A stretch of 13,709 bases of DNA from Firmicutes bacterium ADurb.Bin467 (lineage in GTDB: Bacteria; Bacillota; Clostridia; Christensenellales; Aristaeellaceae), in NCBI GenBank assembly GCA_002068815.1, contig MWAC01000033.1:1-13709 (forward strand), given 5' to 3'. Of the stretch, positions 6,695-12,028 are shown in pieces. The notes under the pieces were generated by a model. That model made no database searches. It was not told where the DNA came from and saw nothing but the letters and a program-made list of their open reading frames with translations. The position numbers and the translations under genes are program-made. The number at the start of each line of letters is the position of its first letter. Within the stretch, counting starts at the first letter, position 1.

Positions 6695-7777
6695 ATGGAA
6701 AAGCGCGCTGAACGCTGGAACGACTGGAAATGGCAGTTTTCGCACCGCATCACGACCTCCGGGCAGTTGAAGGGCGTGATCCCGCTCGACGAAGCCGAGC
6801 GCGGGGACATCGACAAGTGCCTCGAGCACTTCCGGATGGCGATCACCCCCTACTACGCGTCGCTGATCGACCCGAGCGACCCGAACGACCCGATCCGCAT
6901 GCAGGCCGTGCCGTCGCCGAGGGAACTGACCCCCTCCGAGGACGACATGGGCGACCCGCTCGGCGAGGAGCACGACAGCCCCGTGCCGTTCGTCGTGCAC
7001 CGCTACCCGGACCGCGTGCTCTTGCTCGTCACGTTCCAGTGCTCGATGTACTGCCGCCACTGCACGCGCCGCCGCGCCGTCGGCGAGGAGGACAAAATCA
7101 TCCCCGAGCGCGCGCTCCAAAGGGCGCTCGACTACATCCGCTCGCGCCCGGAGATTCGGGACGTGCTGATCTCGGGCGGCGACCCGCTGACGATGTCGAC
7201 CGCGAAGCTCGAGCACATCGTGTCCTCGGTGCGCGCGATCGAGCACGTCGAGGTGATCCGCATCGGCACGAGGGTGCCGGTCGTGCTCCCGATGCGCGTG
7301 GACGAGGAGCTGCTTTCGATGCTCCGCAAGTACCACCCGATCTGGATCAACACGCACTTCAACCACCCGCGCGAGGTGACGCCGGAGGCGAAGCGCGCGT
7401 GCGAGGCGATCGTCGACGCGGGCATACCGCTGGGCAACCAGAGCGTGCTCTTGCGCGGGATCAACGATGACGCGGAGACCATGCGGGAGCTGCTTCTCAA
7501 GCTCGTGAAGATGCGCGTGCGCCCCTACTACCTCTACCAGTGCGATCTGAGCCAGGGCATCGGCCACTTCCGCACGCGCGTCGAGGAGGGCGTCGAGATC
7601 TTGAAGAGCCTGACCGGGCGCATCTCCGGCTTCGCGGTGCCGAAGTTCGTCATCGACGCGCCGGACGGCGGCGGGAAGATCCCGATACAGCACGACTACG
7701 TGCTCAAGAAGGACGACCGGGAGGTGCTCCTCGAAAACTGGAAGGGGGAGACGTACCGGTATCCGCAGCCGAAATAG
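6695..7777 (+). CDS. kamA: Lysine 2,3-aminomutase-like radical SAM enzyme (KamA family)
   Basis: A 360-residue radical SAM, PLP-dependent aminomutase, predicted to convert L-lysine to beta-lysine by moving the amino group from C2 to C3. The [4Fe-4S]/SAM motif is C116-x3-C120-x2-C123. With a constant offset of 9 from my recollection of the Clostridium subterminale enzyme, all key residues are present: R125 (substrate carboxylate), D284 in CDLS and D321 in DAPDGGGK (lysine side-chain amine), and K328 (PLP lysine). Having both aspartates argues for lysine rather than glutamate as substrate. The protein is shorter than the roughly 416-residue clostridial enzyme: the C-terminal zinc-binding cysteines are absent and the matching internal cysteine position is D259. 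It follows the ATP-grasp gene by 2 bases and shares its promoter. Lysine degradation partners (kamD/kamE, kdd, kce) are not visible, so a biosynthetic or modifying role is plausible. Confidence 0.9.
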   Translation: MEKRAERWNDWKWQFSHRITTSGQLKGVIPLDEAERGDIDKCLEHFRMAITPYYASLIDPSDPNDPIRMQAVPSPRELTPSEDDMGDPLGEEHDSPVPFVVHRYPDRVLLLVTFQCSMYCRHCTRRRAVGEEDKIIPERALQRALDYIRSRPEIRDVLISGGDPLTMSTAKLEHIVSSVRAIEHVEVIRIGTRVPVVLPMRVDEELLSMLRKYHPIWINTHFNHPREVTPEAKRACEAIVDAGIPLGNQSVLLRGINDDAETMRELLLKLVKMRVRPYYLYQCDLSQGIGHFRTRVEEGVEILKSLTGRISGFAVPKFVIDAPDGGGKIPIQHDYVLKKDDREVLLENWKGETYRYPQPK

Positions 7778-7780
7778 CCA

Positions 7781-7809
7781 TCCGGGAGCCGGCGGACGTC
7801 GGCTCCCGG
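7781..7809 (+). repeat. Hairpin repeat, copy 1
   Basis: A nearly perfect inverted repeat: arms CCGGGAGCCGGC and GTCGGCTCCCGG (7782-7793 and 7798-7809, one G-T wobble) around the loop GGAC. It starts 4 bases after the aminomutase stop and is not followed by a T run. It matches copy 2 at 7926-7954 in 28 of 29 positions. It may protect the 3' end of the upstream message or be a remnant of a duplicated terminator. Confidence 0.85.
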
Positions 7810-7849
7810 CCGGACTGTCGATAAAGGCGAGCAGAACCGCCTGTAGAAT

Positions 7850-7887
7850 CGAAACCGACGGCGTGTACGTCGGTTTCGCGCATTTTT
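7850..7887 (+). terminator. Terminator-like hairpin between the two repeat copies
   Basis: Perfect 11-base arms CGAAACCGACG (7850-7860) and CGTCGGTTTCG (7868-7878) with a 7-base loop, followed after CGCA by TTTTT (7883-7887). The T run begins 4 bases beyond the stem, so termination may be partial. Confidence 0.6.
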
Positions 7888-7925
7888 CGGGAGCCAGTGC
7901 TTGCGTTGGCGGAGAAAAACGCTTG

Positions 7926-7960
7926 TCCGGGAGTCGGCGGACGTCGGCTCCCGGTTTTTT
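7926..7960 (+). terminator. Intrinsic terminator, hairpin repeat copy 2
   Basis: The same hairpin as 7781-7809 with one change (T for C in the left arm, which becomes a G-T wobble). This copy is followed directly by TTTTTT (7955-7960), so it is a good rho-independent terminator for the ligase-aminomutase unit. The -35 box of the next promoter begins 8 bases later. Confidence 0.85.
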
Positions 7961-7967
7961 CGCGCGC

Positions 7968-7996
7968 TTGACAGCATCGGGACGGACGGGTATAAT
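7968..7996 (+). promoter_or_regulatory. Perfect consensus sigma-A promoter for the TSCPD gene
   Basis: TTGACA (7968-7973), a 17-base spacer and TATAAT (7991-7996), identical to consensus. The transcription start is expected near 8003, giving a leader of about 26 bases that contains GGAGG (8016-8020). Confidence 0.85.
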
Positions 7997-8028
7997 TGGG
8001 CGTATGCACCGATACGGAGGGCGCTGAA

Positions 8029-8280
8029 ATGCACAGCTTCAAGACGCGCGGGACCTGTTCCCGGCAGATTCAGATAGAGATTTCGGAGGACACTGTCCGG
8101 CGCGTGGAGTTCATCGGCGGCTGCGCCGGGAACGCACAGGGCGTCGCGCGGCTCGTCGAGGGCATGAAGGTCGACGACGTGATTTGTAGGCTCAAGGGCA
8201 TACAGTGCAGAAGCGGCACCTCCTGCCCCGACCAGCTCGCCCGCGCGCTGGAGGACATCCAAAAGAACAATTCTCGATAA
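8029..8280 (+). CDS. TSCPD domain-containing protein (TIGR03905 type)
   Basis: A small 83-residue protein. It carries the TSCPD signature (residues 64-68) that names the domain, and the size and the GGCAGN segment (30-35) fit the short stand-alone family often listed as TIGR03905. The same domain occurs at the C-terminus of some ribonucleotide reductases, and its role alone is not known. Cysteines at 10, 32, 53, 60 and 66 could bind a metal or form a redox site; this is an inference. The ATG at 8029 has GGAGG 8 bases upstream, and upstream in-frame codons fall within the promoter, so the start is firm. It is followed after 12 bases by a membrane protein gene with its own ribosome site, so the two are probably co-transcribed. 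Confidence 0.9.
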   Translation: MHSFKTRGTCSRQIQIEISEDTVRRVEFIGGCAGNAQGVARLVEGMKVDDVICRLKGIQCRSGTSCPDQLARALEDIQKNNSR

Positions 8281-8292
8281 CGGAGGAAACGC

Positions 8293-8913
8293 ATGCTTTC
8301 AACCGAGGGCGGCCGCTACGAGGGCAGCGCGACGAGCGCCTATTCGCCGAACATCGTCCGGCCGGGGAAGCGCGCGCCGGGCGGCAGGCGCGCGGCGCTG
8401 AAGATCGCGCTGTGCGTGCTCGTGCCGCCGGTCGGGGTGCTCTACATCTGGCGCACGGGCTCGTTTCCGCTGCGCGGGCGAATGCTCGCGACGGCGATGG
8501 CGTTCGCCTCGATGCTCGTCATGTTCCTGCCGATGATCCCGAAGCCCCGGCTGAACGCCGCGTACCCGACCCCGGTCACGCCGCCGGGCGCGACGAGGGC
8601 GCCGGAGTCCGACGCCGTGACCGCGCTCTCGAACATCGAGCAGCTTTTGATCGCGCAGGAGGCCGCCGAGGCCGCGAAGCTGCAGGAGGGGCAGACCGCG
8701 CCCTCCGAGGAGGCCGCGCAGCGGGCGGCGCTGGAAGCGGAGAACGAGGCGATATACAACACGGTCGTCTACAGCGTGCAGAAGGGCGCGAAGCTCTTCC
8801 ACACCGGCCCTACCTGCGGAAACCAGGTCAACAAAAAGCAGCTGACCGTCCGCGAGGCGATCGCGGCCGGGCTCGGCGCGTGCCCGGACTGCAATCCGCC
8901 GACGCCGAAGTAG
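8293..8913 (+). CDS. Small two-helix membrane protein with a cysteine/histidine C-terminal domain
   Basis: Function not recognised. Of its 206 residues, about 34-53 and 64-82 are hydrophobic and form two likely membrane helices joined by a short basic loop. A proline/threonine-rich linker (90-105) and an alanine/glutamate-rich stretch (113-153, probably helical or coiled) follow. The last 50 residues resemble a small domain found at the end of many secreted or nuclease-like Gram-positive proteins: H170, C175, then C197-x2-C200 in GACPDCNPP, a likely metal site. By the positive-inside rule the basic N-terminus and the basic loop (about 54-63) are hard to reconcile, so topology is uncertain. 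The start has GGAGGA about 6 bases upstream. It is likely co-transcribed with the TSCPD gene, but no functional link is shown. Confidence 0.85.
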   Translation: MLSTEGGRYEGSATSAYSPNIVRPGKRAPGGRRAALKIALCVLVPPVGVLYIWRTGSFPLRGRMLATAMAFASMLVMFLPMIPKPRLNAAYPTPVTPPGATRAPESDAVTALSNIEQLLIAQEAAEAAKLQEGQTAPSEEAAQRAALEAENEAIYNTVVYSVQKGAKLFHTGPTCGNQVNKKQLTVREAIAAGLGACPDCNPPTPK

Positions 8914-8922
8914 ATCTTTTGT

Positions 8923-8947
8923 GTTGAAAAACTGCGGTTTTTTCAAC
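8923..8947 (+). repeat. A/T-rich hairpin just after the membrane protein gene
   Basis: GTTGAAAAA (8923-8931) pairs with TTTTTCAAC (8939-8947) around a 7-base loop. It lies 9 bases after the stop codon and upstream of the GC-rich terminator. It may stabilise the message end; no T run follows it. Confidence 0.6.
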
Positions 8948-8967
8948 GCGATGATGCGGACAATTCC

Positions 8968-9012
8968 AAAAATGCGAAGGCCCCGGGTCGGCATTCCCGG
9001 GGTCTCCTTTTT
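8968..9012. terminator. Bidirectional intrinsic terminator
   Basis: GGCCCCGGG (8979-8987) pairs with CCCGGGGTC (8996-9004), with one G-T wobble. On the plus strand TTTTT follows (9008-9012), ending the TSCPD/membrane protein unit. On the minus strand the same stem is followed after six bases by TTTTT (8972-8968), so it can also stop transcripts coming from the pseudouridine synthase gene. Confidence 0.8.
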
Positions 9013-9026
9013 AGAGGGGGGAAGGG

Positions 9027-9044
9027 TGACGCCTTTCGGCGTTA
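9027..9044 (-). terminator. Second small hairpin downstream of the pseudouridine synthase gene
   Basis: TGACGCC (9027-9033) pairs with GGCGTTA (9038-9044) around a 4-base loop. It lies between the pseudouridine synthase stop and the bidirectional terminator. No direct T run follows, so it may only assist termination or protect the 3' end. Confidence 0.4.
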
Positions 9045-9091
9045 GGGGGATTATACCGGCCATGTGTGGACAAAGTGTGTCATATCCCGAT

Positions 9092-9799
9092 CTATTTGCG
9101 AACGATTCCGGCCCTTTCGAGGGTCTGCATCTCCCGCGGGGTCAGCAGGCGCCACCGGCCGGGCTGCATGTCGCCGAGCCGGATGTCCAGGATTCGCACG
9201 CGGCGGAGTTTTTTGACGTTGTAGCCGAGCGCCTCGCACATCCTGCGGATCTGGCGGTTCAGCCCCTGCACCAGCACGATGTTGAACGACTTGTCGCCGG
9301 TCCTGCGCGCGCGGCAGGGCAGCGTCACGGTGTCCAGGATCGGCACGCCCTTCATCATCTTCTCGAGGAACTCGCGCGTGACCGGGCGGTCGACCTCGAC
9401 CTCGTACTCGCGCTCGTGCCCGCCCGCGGCGCGCAAAAGGCGGTTGACGATCTCGCCGTCGCTCGTCAGGAGCAGAAGCCCCTCGCTGTCCCGGTCGAGC
9501 CTGCCGACCGGGAACACGCGGACCGGGTAGTTCAGGTACGAGACCACGTTGTACGGCTCGCGCGGGTCGGCGGTCGACACGATGCCGACCGGCTTGTAGA
9601 GCGCGATGTACACGCGCTCGCCGCGCCCGCTGAGCGGCCGCCCGTCGACCTCGACGACCATGCCGTCTTCGACCTTGTCCCCAAGCACGCCCGGCCGCCC
9701 GTCGACCGTCACGCGCCCCTCCTCGATCAGCCGGTCGGCCTCGCGCCGGGAGCAATGGCCGCTGTCGGCGATGAACTTGTTCAGTCGCTTTTCTTCCAA
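9092..9799 (-). CDS. rluF: RluF-type rRNA pseudouridine synthase
   Basis: A 235-residue member of the RsuA/RluB/RluE/RluF family, which turns specific uridines of rRNA into pseudouridine. Residues 5-50 are an S4 RNA-binding domain (RLNKFIADSGHCSRREADRL). The catalytic motif is GRLDRDSEGLL (99-109) with D102 as the essential aspartate, and QGLNRQIRRM (178-187) is the form seen in RluF, whose E. coli member modifies 23S U2604. The start is unusual: no ATG lies near. TTG at 9799-9797 is preceded by GGGTGA five bases upstream and gives the family's usual N-terminus; GTG at 9808-9806 is the alternative. The frame stays open to an ATG at 9901, but that lies upstream of the predicted promoter and beyond the family's N-terminus. 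It is divergent from an rRNA methyltransferase gene. Confidence 0.92.
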   Translation of the reverse strand: MEEKRLNKFIADSGHCSRREADRLIEEGRVTVDGRPGVLGDKVEDGMVVEVDGRPLSGRGERVYIALYKPVGIVSTADPREPYNVVSYLNYPVRVFPVGRLDRDSEGLLLLTSDGEIVNRLLRAAGGHEREYEVEVDRPVTREFLEKMMKGVPILDTVTLPCRARRTGDKSFNIVLVQGLNRQIRRMCEALGYNVKKLRRVRILDIRLGDMQPGRWRLLTPREMQTLERAGIVRK

Positions 9800-9815
9800 A
9801 AAAATCACCCGTACC

Positions 9816-9844
9816 AGTATACCACGCTTCGCGGGAATCGACAA
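9816..9844 (-). promoter_or_regulatory. Predicted promoter of the pseudouridine synthase gene
   Basis: On the minus strand, TTGTCG (9844-9839) and TATACT (9821-9816) are 17 bases apart. Transcription would start near 9809, only about 10 bases before the TTG start and next to the GTG alternative. Its -35 box occupies the same bases as the -35 of the divergent promoter at 9838-9866. Confidence 0.65.
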
Positions 9845-9866
9845 GCGCGCCGAAATGTGGCATAAT
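9838..9866 (+). promoter_or_regulatory. Predicted promoter of the rRNA methyltransferase gene
   Basis: TCGACA (9838-9843) and CATAAT (9861-9866) with a 17-base spacer, each one base from consensus. Transcription would begin near 9873, with a leader of about 27 bases before the ATG at 9900. Confidence 0.6.
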
Positions 9867-9899
9867 AGCATAGGAAAGTTCAACCGCAGGAGAGAAACC

Positions 9900-11066
<1,167 letters not shown>

Positions 11067-11068
11067 GA

Positions 11069-11530
11069 TCAGAGCCTCGCGGAGCGGAATCCGTCCTCGA
11101 GCGCCTGCCATTTTTCCAAAAACGCCTCGCCCTCCGGCTCCTCGGCGATGATCCGGATCGCGCGGGAAACGGCGCGGACGAACGCGGGGTCGAGCCCCTT
11201 CAGCCCGCTTTTGCAGAGCGGGCACATCGCGCGGGCGCGGCGGTCGATGCGTATCGTCCAGCCCGCGCCCTTTTTGACGGGCGAAAGCGGGAAGATGCGG
11301 CAGCCGAGCGGCCGGCTAACGCGGTCGCAGGCTCCCTCGCAGATATGGAGCGGGGCGAAGCCGTCGTCCGTCCCCGGGAGCAGCCTTTCCTCGCCCGGGA
11401 ACAGGTATACGCCGCCCTGCCCGTCCGCGTCCGGAAGGCAGCAGGCCGCTTCGCAGAGCGCGCCGCAGTCCGCCAAAAGCGGCGTCAGGCCGCCGATCTC
11501 CCGGTATGCCCTTTGAACCGCCGCCTCCAT
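11069..11530 (-). CDS. Cysteine-rich protein, YkgJ-like metal or Fe-S site
   Basis: A 153-residue protein with nine cysteines: C22-x3-C26-x3-C30-C31, then C64-x3-C68, C77 and C103-x2-C106. The spacing, the YLFPGEE segment (42-48) and RPLGCRIFPL (73-82) resemble the YkgJ-type family of putative zinc- or iron-binding proteins; family membership is a judgement by eye. No membrane segment or signal peptide is present, so it is likely cytoplasmic. The function is unknown. The start ATG at 11530 follows a run containing GGAGGGG. The gene converges on the rRNA methyltransferase with only 2 bases between the stop codons and no terminator between them, so the transcripts probably overlap at their ends. 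Its promoter region is shared, in opposite directions, with a ferredoxin gene. Confidence 0.82.
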   Translation of the reverse strand: MEAAVQRAYREIGGLTPLLADCGALCEAACCLPDADGQGGVYLFPGEERLLPGTDDGFAPLHICEGACDRVSRPLGCRIFPLSPVKKGAGWTIRIDRRARAMCPLCKSGLKGLDPAFVRAVSRAIRIIAEEPEGEAFLEKWQALEDGFRSARL

Positions 11531-11552
11531 ATGACCCCTCCCCCCGCGGGAA

Positions 11553-11582
11553 ATCGTAGCATATACGCCGCATGAAAGTCAA
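11553..11582 (-). promoter_or_regulatory. Possible promoter of the cysteine-rich gene
   Basis: On the minus strand, TTGACT (11582-11577) and TACGAT (11558-11553) are 18 bases apart. The -10 box is only a 4 of 6 match, so this is a moderate call. Confidence 0.45.
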
Positions 11583-11591
11583 CGGTTTCTC

Positions 11592-11620
11592 TTGCTTTTT
11601 GCATGAATGCGTTGTATAAT
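11592..11620 (+). promoter_or_regulatory. Predicted promoter of the ferredoxin gene
   Basis: TTGCTT (11592-11597) and a perfect TATAAT (11615-11620) with a 17-base spacer. Transcription would start near 11627, leaving a short leader that holds the AAAGGAGGTG ribosome site. Confidence 0.65.
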
Positions 11621-11650
11621 GGCGCTGTTGAATTAAAGGAGGTGTGATTC

Positions 11651-11821
11651 ATGGCATATTTCATCAACGATGATTGCATCGCGTGCGGCGCGTGCGTGGA
11701 GGAGTGCCCGGTTTCGGCGATCACCGAAGGCGAGAGCAAGTACGTCATCGACGCGGACGCGTGCATTTCCTGCGGCGCCTGCGCGGGCGTGTGCCCGGTC
11801 AATGCTCCCAACGAGGAATGA
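11651..11821 (+). CDS. 2[4Fe-4S] ferredoxin
   Basis: A 56-residue bacterial-type ferredoxin, an electron carrier for low-potential redox enzymes of anaerobes. Both clusters have full ligand sets: C9-x2-C12-x2-C15-x3-C19-P and C38-x2-C41-x2-C44-x3-C48-P, with the C-terminal cysteine of each motif completing the other cluster in the usual way. The length matches clostridial ferredoxins (about 55 residues). The ATG is preceded by AAAGGAGGTG, an almost perfect ribosome site at good distance, and by a promoter with a perfect -10 box. A terminator follows 22 bases after the stop, so it is a single-gene unit, likely well expressed. Its partner enzyme cannot be told; the radical SAM aminomutase about 4 kb away needs a reductant of this kind but there is no direct link. 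Confidence 0.96.
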   Translation: MAYFINDDCIACGACVEECPVSAITEGESKYVIDADACISCGACAGVCPVNAPNEE

Positions 11822-11843
11822 TCGACCGCTGCCTTTCCAAAAT

Positions 11844-11876
11844 CCGCTTCCGACGCTGACGGGGGCGGCTTTTTTT
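11844..11876 (+). terminator. Intrinsic terminator after the ferredoxin gene
   Basis: CCGCTTCCG (11844-11852) pairs with CGGGGGCGG (11860-11868) through seven Watson-Crick and two G-T pairs, with a 7-base loop. After one C comes TTTTTTT (11870-11876). Position and form fit a rho-independent terminator. Confidence 0.75.
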
Positions 11877-11888
11877 GCCCGCCCGGTG

Positions 11889-11917
11889 TTGCGCATTTGT
11901 GACAAAAATTCTATAAA
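11889..11917 (+). promoter_or_regulatory. Possible promoter of the SpoIID-domain gene
   Basis: TTGCGC (11889-11894) and TATAAA (11912-11917) with a 17-base spacer, in an A/T-rich stretch that stands out from its surroundings. I see no good match to a sporulation sigma-E promoter here. Other A/T-rich hexamers nearby make the exact site uncertain. Confidence 0.4.
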
Positions 11918-11936
11918 TGTTGCAATTTTTATGAAA

Positions 11937-11993
11937 TAGCGCAGGATTTATGCGCTCCGCGGCGAATACCTACCTCGAGTGCGCCCGCACGGG
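11937..11993 (+). other. Leader of the SpoIID-domain gene with two hairpins
   Basis: Within the leader of roughly 105 bases, AGCGCA (11938-11943) can pair with TGCGCT (11951-11956), and CGCCC with GGGCG around GCAC just before 11995. Neither is followed by a T run, so they look like 5' message structure rather than an attenuator. The ribosome site CGGAGGA lies downstream of both. Confidence 0.4.
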
Positions 11994-12028
11994 CGGATTC
12001 TATTACAAAAGTATTTCGGAGGACATCC

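Noticed and set aside
6695..7777. Glutamate 2,3-aminomutase or EpmB (EF-P modification)
   Set aside because: The two aspartates that bind the lysine side-chain amine are present (D284, D321), which argues against glutamate. There is no epmA or efp gene beside it. EpmB remains possible by length but has no contextual support.
7778..8028. CRISPR array or insertion sequence ends
   Set aside because: Only two repeat copies with unequal context and no transposase, target duplication or regular spacers; the second copy is a terminator by form.
11820..11940. The T run at 11870-11876 inside a GGGCGGC/GCCCGCCC hairpin loop
   Set aside because: A T run in the loop is not a terminator; the alternative stem at 11844-11868 places the same T run directly after the hairpin and fits better.
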